A DNA stretch of 64,000 nt from Oceanobacillus sp. Castelsardo (GTDB taxonomy: Bacteria > Bacillota > Bacilli > Bacillales > Amphibacillaceae), in contig NZ_LYCS01000002.1 of NCBI RefSeq assembly GCF_001659985.1, positions 434,001-498,000 of the forward strand, given 5' to 3'. The notes below the pieces were generated by a model that saw nothing but the letters and a program-made list of their open reading frames with translations, was not told the origin of the DNA and did not search any database. The position numbers were made by a program, and so were the translations under genes. Below are positions 36,493-44,930 of this stretch, in pieces (position 1 is the stretch's first letter; each line of letters opens with the position of its first letter).

Positions 36493-37506
36493 TTAAACCG
36501 TCTCCAATTCCTTCTTATATTCCGCTAGTGTTATCTTTTCACCAGTCTTAGCACTCTCATAAATAGCATCAATAAGTTTAGCAGTTTGATAACCATCTTC
36601 TGCTGTAACTGGTTGTTTAGATCCGCTAACTAAAGCATCAACAAATAGTCTATCTTCCTCAATATACCCCCATTTTTCAGCAAAAGATACATCAAAGAAT
36701 TCTTCAATTTCAATCTTTTGATTTAAACCCGGAGAATACATCACATGATCCAAATCTTTTGTTGTGATAGTAGAGTGTTTTCCATAAACTTCTAAACTTT
36801 CAAATGGAAAACTCCAACCAGAGTGGGCATACGTAACAAACGTTGCTATTGTTCCAGATTCGTAAGTTAATAAAATTGTGAAACTATCAAATTCGCTTTC
36901 GGAAATACTTTGTCTTGCCTCACAGGTAACCGTAACCGCTTCCCCAAAGAGATATCGACTTAAATCTAGAAGGTGAATTGGTGTCTCAAAAAAGAAGCCG
37001 CCAGTAACTTCCGGATTACTTGTCCATGCTGGATTCAATAATTCTCCACGGTTCAATTTCATATGAGCAACATATGGATTAAGTTCTCCTTTTTCTATTA
37101 GACCCTTAACCTTTTTAAACACATGTGCATATCTTTGGTTCATTCCTAAATTATAAATTGCATCCGATTTTGCTGCTGCATCTTTAATTTTCTTCGCATC
37201 CGCTAAATTGGTTGCCATTGGTTTTTCCGAAAATACACTTACATTGTTTTCTAGACATGTTAATACAGCATCAACGTGTAACGTATTTGGTATCGTTACA
37301 TAAACTGCATCAACACCTAATTCAAATAATTCTTCTAAGCTTCCAACAGGTTTTGCATGTTCTGTTTGTTTTGCTAGATTTTCTGCATTTTCTTTTTTAA
37401 TATCGGCAATACCAATAATGTCTACACGTGGATCATTGCTTAGATTACTTACATGAGTTTGAGCAATTCCACCGGCTCCTAAAATCCCAACTTTTACTTT
37501 TGACAT
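36493..37506 (-). CDS. Gfo/Idh/MocA family oxidoreductase F
   Basis: 337 residues from the ATG at 37506, which has GGGGGGAG four bases upstream; the longer reading adds MRVFGGSF without a ribosome site. Rossmann motif GILGAGGIAQTH, lysine motif SEKPMA near 93, active-site FETPIHLLDLSRY near 175. It differs from the IolG-like subgroup and resembles generic sugar dehydrogenases of this family. It follows oxidoreductase G by 27 bp in one operon. The substrate is unknown. Its operon has three LacI-type palindromes upstream. Confidence 0.82.
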   Translation of the reverse strand: MSKVKVGILGAGGIAQTHVSNLSNDPRVDIIGIADIKKENAENLAKQTEHAKPVGSLEELFELGVDAVYVTIPNTLHVDAVLTCLENNVSVFSEKPMATNLADAKKIKDAAAKSDAIYNLGMNQRYAHVFKKVKGLIEKGELNPYVAHMKLNRGELLNPAWTSNPEVTGGFFFETPIHLLDLSRYLFGEAVTVTCEARQSISESEFDSFTILLTYESGTIATFVTYAHSGWSFPFESLEVYGKHSTITTKDLDHVMYSPGLNQKIEIEEFFDVSFAEKWGYIEEDRLFVDALVSGSKQPVTAEDGYQTAKLIDAIYESAKTGEKITLAEYKKELETV

Positions 37507-37533
37507 AAAACTCCCCCCAAAGACACGCATCGT

Positions 37534-38565
37534 TTATTTTATTGCTTCGAAAACCTTTCTTCTTACTTCGATTTCTTGATCTTTTTCGCAAGATTCAACA
37601 GCGGAAGCAGCCACTTCTAATGATCTTAAAGCAGAAACTGCTGTATTCACTGGTTCATTTTCATTATTTAGCACACCAACAAAATATTCCATTTCCTTCA
37701 CAAAGGATTCACGGAATCTCGTTTGATATTCAGGTACAATTTCACTACTATTGCTACCATTTAAAGATAAGAACTGTACATCTTGATTACGCAAGCTTCC
37801 TAATTGAATCGTTCCCTCTGTCCCGATTACCTCTGAACGAATATCATAACCATAGCCCGCATTTCGGCTGGATTCAATATCTCCAAAAGCTCCTGTTTCA
37901 AAGGTGATTAAGGAATGAGCTTGATCGTAGTCATTGTATTTTTTCAAATATTCATCCATTAATACTTTGCCAACAGACCTAATAGATTTAATCTCTGAAT
38001 CCATTAAATATCGTGCTGCATCGAAATCATGAATCGTAAAGTCATGGAATATACTTCCACTTGTTTTTACATAGGATTCAGGTGGAGAACCTGGGTCCCT
38101 TCCAACCGCTTTGAAGTAGATTGGTTGTCCTATATCCCCTTGTTCAATTCTTCTTTTCGCTTCTTGATATGTAGGATCGAATCTTCTCATAAAACCAACT
38201 TGACAGATGACATTATTTCTATCAATTGCATCAATTACTTCATGAGCTTCCTCAATCGTTTTTGTAATGGGTTTTTCAACAAAAATATGTTTACCACTTT
38301 CAGCAGCACGTTTAATTAAGTCTGCATGGGTATAATTCGGCGTTGTAATCACAACTGCATCAACATTATCATCCTCGAAAACTTCTGATAGATTCGTTGT
38401 CCAATTATGAATACCTAATTTATCCGCTGCACGTTTCGCACTTTCTTCTCGCGTTGCTGCAACCTTTTCAATTCTAGCATTCGGTACTCGATGCTGAATA
38501 TTAGATGCATGTAAGAAACCTAAAGTACCGACTCCAATAGAAGCAATACGTATTTCCTTAGTCAA
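37534..38565 (-). CDS. Inositol dehydrogenase-like oxidoreductase G
   Basis: 343 residues of the IolX-like subgroup shared with 21238 and 26323: Rossmann motif SIGVGTLGFLH, VEKPIT near 98, QVGFMRRFDPTYQEAKRR near 125, DFTIHDFDAARY near 175. It starts with TTG; AAGGAGG is eight bases upstream. First gene of a two-gene operon with oxidoreductase F. Palindromes at 38631, 38663 and 38740 lie upstream. It probably oxidises an inositol isomer; which one is not visible. Confidence 0.83.
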   Translation of the reverse strand: MTKEIRIASIGVGTLGFLHASNIQHRVPNARIEKVAATREESAKRAADKLGIHNWTTNLSEVFEDDNVDAVVITTPNYTHADLIKRAAESGKHIFVEKPITKTIEEAHEVIDAIDRNNVICQVGFMRRFDPTYQEAKRRIEQGDIGQPIYFKAVGRDPGSPPESYVKTSGSIFHDFTIHDFDAARYLMDSEIKSIRSVGKVLMDEYLKKYNDYDQAHSLITFETGAFGDIESSRNAGYGYDIRSEVIGTEGTIQLGSLRNQDVQFLSLNGSNSSEIVPEYQTRFRESFVKEMEYFVGVLNNENEPVNTAVSALRSLEVAASAVESCEKDQEIEVRRKVFEAIK

Positions 38566-38630
38566 ATGAATAGCCTCCTTTTATACTCTAACTAAAATAA
38601 TAGAAGTTGATTTTCAATGATTTCCTTTTA

Positions 38631-38647
38631 AATTAAACGCTTACATT
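38631..38647. promoter_or_regulatory. LacI-type operator 1 of the F-G operon
   Basis: AATTAAACGCTTACATT, 66 bp before the start of gene G. Confidence 0.5.
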
Positions 38648-38662
38648 AAACAGTGATATGAG

Positions 38663-38676
38663 GGTAACCGCTTAAC
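38663..38676. promoter_or_regulatory. LacI-type operator 2 of the F-G operon
   Basis: GGTAACCGCTTAAC. Its centre is about 31 bp, three helical turns, from operator 1. Confidence 0.5.
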
Positions 38677-38739
38677 TTTAATCTAAGTATAGTTTAATAT
38701 GATATTATAGTCAAACAATTATGTTATTTCCACCCTTTA

Positions 38740-38755
38740 AGTTAAGCGCTTTACT
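38740..38755. promoter_or_regulatory. LacI-type operator 3, beside the lacI-2 terminator
   Basis: AGTTAAGCGCTTTACT, directly next to the terminator hairpin of lacI-2. Confidence 0.6.
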
Positions 38756-38756
38756 A

Positions 38757-38797
38757 ATAGGTAAAACAGATGTCTGTTGCACCCGTTTTACCTATTT
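38757..38797 (-). terminator. terminator of lacI-2
   Basis: AATAGGTAAAAC pairs with GTTTTACCTATT. It touches the operator at 38740-38755. Confidence 0.6.
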
Positions 38798-39802
38798 TTA
38801 TACTTCTTTCGTTGATTTCCTTTTTACAAGATCCGGAACCAATGTGATACGTACTTCATCATCCCTCTCTCCTTTAAAAATAGAGATGATCAAATCCATT
38901 ACTTCCCTCCCCATTCTCTGGATAGGTTGTGACATCGTTGTTAATGGAGGATCCACAATCGTTGCAATACTTGTATTATCAAATCCGACAATCGAGATAT
39001 CGTCTGGTACATTTAGCCCTGCCTCTTTGATAGCTTGAATAGCTCCTATTGCTAGTAAATCATTACATGCAAACACGGCAGTTGGTATCTCTTCACTCTC
39101 AAGATATTCTATAGCACTGATGTTTCCTGCTTTTACAAGACTTTGCTTTTTATCTTCAATAAAATGAAGGTCTTTCCGAGGTTCAATATGATGCTCTCTT
39201 AAAGCATCTTTAAAACCACGTATTCGCTCTCTATTACTATAGACATCTAAAGCAATAAATCCGATATTTTTATGACCTAATTGAAGTAAATGATTGGCAG
39301 CTTGATAGCCTCCCATATAGTCATCTAACGCAACCGCATTGATAGAGAAATTAGGGTAATCTCTTGCAACAATAACTACTGGAATATCTTCTTTCATTAA
39401 TTCTTGAACTCTTTCTAAGTTTTCAAAACCAGAAGCTAAAATGAAACCGTCTACTCTTTTTTGCTTAAGTAAACTTATGTATTTATTCTCTTTTTCCTCC
39501 TGATAGTCCGTGCTGCAAATGACGATATTATAACTTAGTTCATGTGCCCGATCCTCAATACTTCTTGCTAATTCAGAGAAAAATGGGTTAGCCAAATCTG
39601 GTATTATTAGTCCGATTGTTTTTGTCTGTTTCCCCGTTAAAGCAGATGCAAGCATATTCGGTTCATAATTTAACTTTTCCATCGCTTCATGTACCCGTTT
39701 TCTCGTTTTCTCACCAATCCTCCCCTTCTTATTAATCACATTTGAAACGGTAGCTATCGAAACATTTGCTTCTTTTGCTACATCATAAATGGTAACTTTC
39801 AC
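38798..39802 (-). CDS. LacI/GalR-family regulator 2
   Basis: 334 residues: N-terminal helix-turn-helix TIYDVAKEANVSIATVS and an effector-binding domain (IGLIIPDLANPFFSELARS near 60, IVGFDNTSIATIVDPPLTT near 270). It starts with GTG, with AGGA directly against it and AAAGGG further upstream, so initiation may be weak. It is a full-length paralogue of LacI-1, with nearly the same recognition helix (VSIATVSN versus VSIATVSK). Both proteins are candidates for the GGTTAAGCGCTTTACC-like sites across the island. The ligand is unknown. Confidence 0.88.
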   Translation of the reverse strand: MKVTIYDVAKEANVSIATVSNVINKKGRIGEKTRKRVHEAMEKLNYEPNMLASALTGKQTKTIGLIIPDLANPFFSELARSIEDRAHELSYNIVICSTDYQEEKENKYISLLKQKRVDGFILASGFENLERVQELMKEDIPVVIVARDYPNFSINAVALDDYMGGYQAANHLLQLGHKNIGFIALDVYSNRERIRGFKDALREHHIEPRKDLHFIEDKKQSLVKAGNISAIEYLESEEIPTAVFACNDLLAIGAIQAIKEAGLNVPDDISIVGFDNTSIATIVDPPLTTMSQPIQRMGREVMDLIISIFKGERDDEVRITLVPDLVKRKSTKEV

Positions 39803-39982
39803 TCCTAATCATCCCTTTTCGTACGCTATTCATTTTCTAATAATATTCTTTATGTAAACTTGAAGCAGTATATATATGTATTATTATACATGGTGAGGTA
39901 CTTTGTACAATAATTTATGCGGTGAAGGTGAGGAGAAAACCAAAGTTTTAAAGTTACCTTTCCGCTTTATCAAATTTCTAAA

Positions 39983-40019
39983 GAAAATAGAGAGAAAAAT
40001 TACTCTTTCTCTCTATTTC
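39983..40019 (-). terminator. terminator of MFS 3
   Basis: AAATAGAGAGAAA pairs with TTTCTCTCTATTT, just beyond the MFS 3 stop. Confidence 0.7.
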
Positions 40020-40022
40020 ATC

Positions 40023-41228
40023 TTATTCAACTATTCTTTCCTTATATTCATTGGCTGAATCCTTACGCTTAACTTCCTGTCTACCCCAAATCACAATCAG
40101 CACTGTCGTGATAAGACTAACAACTCCAAGAAAATAAAAACCTGATTCCAGCCCAAATGAAGAATTAATGATTCCCGTCACGAATGGTCCAATAAATATA
40201 CCAATAGCATAAATAGATTGATAGGCTCCCATTGCGGTAGCCCTTTTTTCCTGAGAAATCGATTGAATAGACATACTTAGTAATAATGGAAATACAAGTC
40301 CCAATGCAAATCCGGCGAATGCTTGCACGATAAGAAACAACACTTTAGATTCTGCAAAAGGCACTATAAAGGTAAATACCGCCGTTAGAAAAAATGCTGC
40401 TTTAAGTGCTGGCCATTCTCCTATACGTGGAACTAAAACATTCCCCATAAACAATGTTGCAATAGCATGAGGGATCATAAAAGCAAAAACAATCCACGTA
40501 ATTTCACTCGGTTTAAACCCTACCTGTAATGCAAAAGTGGAGGTGAAACCAAACATCGTGGAGAACATAATACTATGAGCAATGATAGATAGAAAAGAGA
40601 CTTTAAGAAGATTAGATTCCCGAATGACAGTTGCCAGCTCTTTAAATTGAATGGGTTGGGATACCTCTTTTTCTTTTGGCTCATAAATGAAAAAGGATAG
40701 AATTAGGCCGATTATACTAAAGAAAGTCCCAATCCAAAATGGCGATTTCCATCCCCATACCTCTACCATATACCCACTGAAGCTCATTCCAAGGAATTGA
40801 GCAAGTACAACGACGAAAGAAATACTTCCCATTGCAACATGTACTTTATCCTTAGAAAAATAAATTGGGTACAAAACAGTAAATGCTACCCAAGAGGCAG
40901 CTGCAAGTCCCGCAAATGAACGCGCGAGTAATAACCACCATGTGCCATCCATTGTAATAAAAATCAAGCAACTTAATAAACTCATTACCATTCCGGCAAT
41001 AATGAACGGTTTTCTAAGTTTCATCATGTCTGATCTTATACCGATTGGCAAACGAAACAAAAGTTGCGTAATTCCATAACTTCCTAAAACAATTCCGATA
41101 AAAGTATACGGTGTACCTATCTCTTCCATGTAAGGAGAAAGGATTGGAACATATAGGAAATGAGGGAACCACAATAGAAAAGAAACAACAATAAAAAGAG
41201 CTTTATTTCGTGACATAGCTTTCGACAT
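40023..41228 (-). CDS. MFS transporter 3
   Basis: 401 residues, 12 predicted helices, of the general MFS_1 group and not the sugar porter group. The DRxGRR-like loop between helices 2 and 3 reads RLPIGIRSDMMKLRKP. Helix 5 carries a proline/glycine-rich segment typical of exporters, and a basic loop with KEKEVSQ separates the halves. AAGGGG lies six bases before the ATG. It follows the tautomerase gene by 63 bp, with a hairpin terminator between them, so it may be a separate unit. The substrate is unknown; export of a side product or uptake of an acid are both possible. Confidence 0.75.
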   Translation of the reverse strand: MSKAMSRNKALFIVVSFLLWFPHFLYVPILSPYMEEIGTPYTFIGIVLGSYGITQLLFRLPIGIRSDMMKLRKPFIIAGMVMSLLSCLIFITMDGTWWLLLARSFAGLAAASWVAFTVLYPIYFSKDKVHVAMGSISFVVVLAQFLGMSFSGYMVEVWGWKSPFWIGTFFSIIGLILSFFIYEPKEKEVSQPIQFKELATVIRESNLLKVSFLSIIAHSIMFSTMFGFTSTFALQVGFKPSEITWIVFAFMIPHAIATLFMGNVLVPRIGEWPALKAAFFLTAVFTFIVPFAESKVLFLIVQAFAGFALGLVFPLLLSMSIQSISQEKRATAMGAYQSIYAIGIFIGPFVTGIINSSFGLESGFYFLGVVSLITTVLIVIWGRQEVKRKDSANEYKERIVE

Positions 41229-41258
41229 ATGTAACCCCTTCCAACACTAAAAGTTAAT

Positions 41259-41284
41259 AAAGCCGAGTGATAATCCTCGGCTTT
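41259..41284 (-). terminator. terminator of the tautomerase gene
   Basis: AAAGCCGAG pairs with CTCGGCTTT, between the tautomerase and MFS 3 genes. Confidence 0.75.
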
Positions 41285-41291
41285 GTTATTT

Positions 41292-41681
41292 TTATAATTT
41301 ACCCGTTAGAAACTGTGCTTCACCGAAACCGAAGCTCCAGTCTGCAGCACCATTCGTCATAATATTAATCATAATATCGTTTGGTTCAATACCACATCTT
41401 TCCCCTAGTTCCTTCACAAGCATATCATAAAAGTCTTTTTTCTGTTTGTCACTTCTTTGAGTACTTCTCATGGAAATAACAACGACTTTATCACTTCTTT
41501 CAAAACCTAAACCAGTATCCTGAATAATCATTTCATTTGAACGATGTTGACTAACGATTTGATAACGATCTCCTTCAGGGACATTAAAAGCCCTCACAAC
41601 CACATCATGAGTAGCATCTAATAATTCTTTTATTTCTTCATCCGTTCTTCCTTCAATTATATCAAACCTTAATAATGGCAT
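41292..41681 (-). CDS. Tautomerase-family protein, malonate-semialdehyde-decarboxylase-like
   Basis: 129 residues, the exact length of malonate semialdehyde decarboxylase (MSAD), with the family start PLLRFDIIEGRTDEE after Met removal. Pro1 and Asp37 (GDRYQ) are present. Of the two catalytic arginines of Pseudomonas MSAD, Arg75 is present but position 73 is Thr, with an Arg at 71. Closely related Bacillus proteins (YusQ type) are uncharacterised tautomerases. GGAGGG precedes the ATG, and it lies 21 bp after the first iolR-like gene. It may turn malonate semialdehyde into acetaldehyde as IolK does in Lactobacillus, or act on another 2-oxo acid. Confidence 0.78.
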   Translation of the reverse strand: MPLLRFDIIEGRTDEEIKELLDATHDVVVRAFNVPEGDRYQIVSQHRSNEMIIQDTGLGFERSDKVVVISMRSTQRSDKQKKDFYDMLVKELGERCGIEPNDIMINIMTNGAADWSFGFGEAQFLTGKL

Positions 41682-41702
41682 AAATATCCCTCCATAAATG
41701 TT

Positions 41703-42461
41703 TTATTTTCCTGTTACCATCAATTTAATATTATGTTTCTTCATGAAATCTAAATATTGATTTGCTGGTTGTTTATCAGTTACAAGATGATCAATTTGTT
41801 CTAACCTACAGTAAGTTGTTAAAGAATACTTGTCGAATTTATGATGATCTACTAATAGGAACACATCATCACTTTTTTCCACAACACATGCCTTTAAATC
41901 ACTTTCGACAGGGAGGGAATTCGTGACTCCATTTTTCAAAGATATACCAGAGGAAGCTAGAAATGCTTTATTAATGTTATATCCCCTAATTACTTCTTTG
42001 TTATGAATACTTGTTAAAGATTTAGTTTTACGTTCGAGCATTCCACCAGTAGAAAAAATATTTAAATTCTCAAATGGTAGTGCAGCAATAACAAACTCCA
42101 TATTATTCGTTATAACCGTTACCTTTTTATGCTTAATAAAATGAAACATTTCTACTGTAGTTGTACCCGAATCGAGAAAAATGATATCACCATCTTCCAC
42201 ATAGGAAGCAGCTTGCTTAGCAATTTGTTGCTTTGCAGCCTGATTTTGAATACTTCTATCTTTATATGGAATAATAGTTGATCGATTTACGGATACACCG
42301 CCATATATCTTACTAAATTCCCCACTTTTTACTAATTCGTTCACATCTCTACGTATCGTGTTCTTTGAGACATCAAACACTTTAACCAATTCATCTAAAG
42401 AAACCGTTACATTATTTTTAATGTATTCATTGATTTCGTCCAATCTTTCAACTTTCAACAC
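41703..42461 (-). CDS. DeoR-family repressor, IolR-like 1
   Basis: 252 residues, about the length of Bacillus IolR (251). The DeoR helix-turn-helix VSLDELVKVFDVSKNTIRRDVN is at about 20-41 and the sugar-phosphate-sensing domain starts at IIFLDSGTTTVEMF near 95. It starts with GTG; GGGAGG is eight bases upstream. Similar to Bacillus IolR in both domains, whose inducer is DKG-phosphate. If this organism does not make that compound, the inducer may differ. It heads a unit with the tautomerase gene. Paralogue: 42760-43518. Confidence 0.86.
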   Translation of the reverse strand: MLKVERLDEINEYIKNNVTVSLDELVKVFDVSKNTIRRDVNELVKSGEFSKIYGGVSVNRSTIIPYKDRSIQNQAAKQQIAKQAASYVEDGDIIFLDSGTTTVEMFHFIKHKKVTVITNNMEFVIAALPFENLNIFSTGGMLERKTKSLTSIHNKEVIRGYNINKAFLASSGISLKNGVTNSLPVESDLKACVVEKSDDVFLLVDHHKFDKYSLTTYCRLEQIDHLVTDKQPANQYLDFMKKHNIKLMVTGK

Positions 42462-42740
42462 TTCTATTCCCTCCCTCCATAATGTAACCTTTTTCGTACC
42501 TTAGTTATATCATACCATAAAATAACCAAAAGTTAACCACTATTTACTATAAAACATAAATTACTATATTTTTTATTGATAAAACATAACCAAAATAGTA
42601 AAAAAAAACACAAAACCTAACTATTTAAAGATGAATGGAATAGAATTTTATTTAGGGGTGGTAACGAATGAATGAGCCTGATTATGGAATAAGAGGATAC
42701 AAATATCGGATTAATTAATCAATAAACTTGAAATTAGCAA

Positions 42741-42768
42741 AAAAAGTAAGCATTTAAGCTTACTTTTT
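42741..42768 (-). terminator. terminator of iolR-like 2
   Basis: AAAAAGTAAGC pairs with GCTTACTTTTT around ATTTAA; the hairpin overlaps the stop codon region of the gene. Confidence 0.75.
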
Positions 42769-43518
42769 CGTCACAACAACTTCAATATTATTTTCTTTGG
42801 CATAACGAATATATTTATCGGGTATACTATCTGAAATTAAGTAGTTGATTTCATTTAATTGACAATATGTCGTTAACGCTGCTTTGTCGAATTTACTGGA
42901 ATCCACCAATAAAAAACTTTCTGCACTTTCTTGAACAACCGTACTCTTTAGCCCACTTTCTAACGGAAGGGAATTCGTAACTCCATTCTTAATGGTGATT
43001 CCAGTAGACGCAATAAACGCCTTTGTAATATTATAAGAAGTAATTAATTCATCATTATGCGCACTAGTAAACGAATTTGTTTTACGTTCTAGCATCCCAC
43101 CAGTAGAAAATACACTTAAATTATTATAAGGAAGCGCCTTAACAATAAAATCAACATTATTTGTAATAATCGTTAATTCCTTCTCTTTTATAAACTCTAC
43201 CATTTCCACTGTAGTGGTACCAGAATCAATAAAAATAATGTCTCCATCTTGAACAAATTCAGCCGCAGCCTTTGCTATTACCTGCTTTTGCTTATGATTC
43301 CGAATTTGTCTATCTACATATGGAACCGTAGAGGTAGATTTGTCTACGGAAACACCACCGTAAACTTTCTTGAATTCTCCCCCCTCAATTAGATCATTCA
43401 CATCTCTTCTGATTGTATTTTTGGATACATTAAATTTTTCAACTAATTCGTCCAGGGAAACACTGCCGCGCTCAACGATATATTCCTGAATCAAATCCAA
43501 ACGTTTTGTTTTTAACAC
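42760..43518 (-). CDS. DeoR-family repressor, IolR-like 2
   Basis: 252 residues when started at the second of two nearby GTGs, which makes it equal in length to its paralogue and gives a ten-base gap to AAAGGG. Helix-turn-helix VSLDELVEKFNVSKNTIRRD near 20-39; sensing domain from IIFIDSGTTTVEMV near 95; conserved NGVTNSLPLESGLK near 172. It carries the same cre-overlapped promoter type as mmsA, SSS 1 and iolG, together with an inverted ATAAGTT-AACTTAT repeat beside the -10, which suggests it represses itself along with those genes. Confidence 0.86.
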   Translation of the reverse strand: MLKTKRLDLIQEYIVERGSVSLDELVEKFNVSKNTIRRDVNDLIEGGEFKKVYGGVSVDKSTSTVPYVDRQIRNHKQKQVIAKAAAEFVQDGDIIFIDSGTTTVEMVEFIKEKELTIITNNVDFIVKALPYNNLSVFSTGGMLERKTNSFTSAHNDELITSYNITKAFIASTGITIKNGVTNSLPLESGLKSTVVQESAESFLLVDSSKFDKAALTTYCQLNEINYLISDSIPDKYIRYAKENNIEVVVTKK

Positions 43519-43631
43519 ATACACTCATCCCTTTTTTATAATTATCATTATCATACACTATTTTTTAACAAGTAACCAAATAACATAAGAAGTTCATAAC
43601 CTTAAATGTATATATATAATTTCTTTAAGAG

Positions 43632-43650
43632 AATAAGTTGGTTAACTTAT
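43632..43650. promoter_or_regulatory. inverted repeat after the iolR-like 2 promoter
   Basis: ATAAGTTGGTTAACTTAT, two ATAAGTT arms around GGTT, just downstream of the -10. CATAAGTT half-sites occur at the same place at the mmsA and iolG promoters. Confidence 0.5.
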
Positions 43651-43656
43651 GATTTC

Positions 43657-43685
43657 ATTCTAACATTGATACCGCTTTCATTCAA
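43657..43685 (-). promoter_or_regulatory. sigma-A promoter with overlapping cre, iolR-like 2
   Basis: Minus strand: TTGAAT (43685-43680), 17 bases, TAGAAT (43662-43657). The cre TGAAAGCGGTATCA overlaps at 43680-43667. Confidence 0.7.
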
Positions 43686-43827
43686 TGGATTTGTATAGGT
43701 TGATAAGTAAGACTATTTATTCCGTTTATAAATCTACAACTTTGTATATCTCCCTACGATTGCTTCCGTCACTATATAAAGTAAAGTTATTGACAAGTGT
43801 CAACCCGTCTTATTGCGCAACTAAAAC

Positions 43828-43869
43828 AAGGATGTTCTTAAATCATATAATTACCTAAGAACATCCTTT
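43828..43869 (-). terminator. terminator of the dehydrogenase-rpiA unit
   Basis: AAGGATGTTCTTA pairs with TAAGAACATCCTT, just beyond the stop of zinc dehydrogenase 2. Confidence 0.7.
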
Positions 43870-43879
43870 CATTTAATTT

Positions 43880-44905
43880 TTATTCATTAGGCTCTAACAA
43901 TACTTTAAACCCACCCTTATTCATCACAATATCAAAACCCTTTTCCCATTCTTCCAATGGTAGTTTATTAGAAATAAGAGGTTTCACATTTACTTTCTCA
44001 GATTCTAGTAATTGTAATGCCCTAACCCATGAAGTAGGTTCCGATGCATAACTATTCGTAATATTAATTTCCTTCATTAGTGCCAAGTCATGATCAAATA
44101 GAATTTTCTTACCAAACAAACCGACTTGAACGTATAAGCCCGTTTTCTTTAATAAATGTAAACAATTATCCGCAGATGGTGCTACTCCAGAACACTCAAA
44201 AGCTACATCAAATGTTCCCATAATAGATTGTAACTTTTCTTGTTCTCTCTCATCATCAACCACGATAATATCCATTGCACCCAATTCTTTAGCGAGCTCC
44301 AGTCTTGCTCGATCCTGTGAAGTACCAACTACCGTCACATTTCCACCGCTAGCTTGTACCACTTGTTGAGTAAGAAGACCTATCGTTCCTGGTCCAGAGA
44401 CAATAACCGAATCACCCGCTTTTACTGTCGCTCTTTCAATTACACTTCGTACGATACATGCAAGGGGTTCACTGAGTGCGGCTTCATCCATACTTATATT
44501 TTCTGGAATTTTGTAAGTAAGCTCTGCTGGAACAACCACATATTCTGCAAATGCACCGTTCACACCAGATCCTATAGATTTTCTTTCTTCACATAACATA
44601 AGTAATCCATGCTTACAGTAGTAACAATTTCCACATGTTACTGCTGCTGTATGAGAAACAACTCTATCCCCTTTTTTGAAGTTAGTAATTTTGGAACCAA
44701 CTTCTTCTATGTAGCCGGAATATTCATGGCCTAACGCAACTGGATAATTTGCTGGATACTCATCCTTAAGAATATGAACATCCGTACCGCAAATCCCTGT
44801 CGCATGAACCTTAACAAGAACTTCAGATTCTCCTGCTGAAGGTTTATCTAGTTGTTCCAGTCCAATATTTTCTTCACCTGGTCCCTTTTTTACTAATGCC
44901 TTCAT
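43880..44905 (-). CDS. Zinc-dependent medium-chain alcohol dehydrogenase 2
   Basis: 341 residues. Catalytic zinc residues in CGTDVH near 38 and GHEYSGY near 60, structural zinc loop CGNCYYCKHGLLMLC near 91-105, NAD site SGPGTIGLL near 168. GGGAG lies before the ATG. It follows rpiA by 25 bp and is cotranscribed with it, so it probably makes or consumes a ketose or pentose derivative. Paralogous in layout to 35340-36353 but clearly diverged. The polyol substrate is unknown. Confidence 0.85.
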   Translation of the reverse strand: MKALVKKGPGEENIGLEQLDKPSAGESEVLVKVHATGICGTDVHILKDEYPANYPVALGHEYSGYIEEVGSKITNFKKGDRVVSHTAAVTCGNCYYCKHGLLMLCEERKSIGSGVNGAFAEYVVVPAELTYKIPENISMDEAALSEPLACIVRSVIERATVKAGDSVIVSGPGTIGLLTQQVVQASGGNVTVVGTSQDRARLELAKELGAMDIIVVDDEREQEKLQSIMGTFDVAFECSGVAPSADNCLHLLKKTGLYVQVGLFGKKILFDHDLALMKEINITNSYASEPTSWVRALQLLESEKVNVKPLISNKLPLEEWEKGFDIVMNKGGFKVLLEPNE

Positions 44906-44930
44906 GAGTTATCTCCCTTTGCTTAATTGC

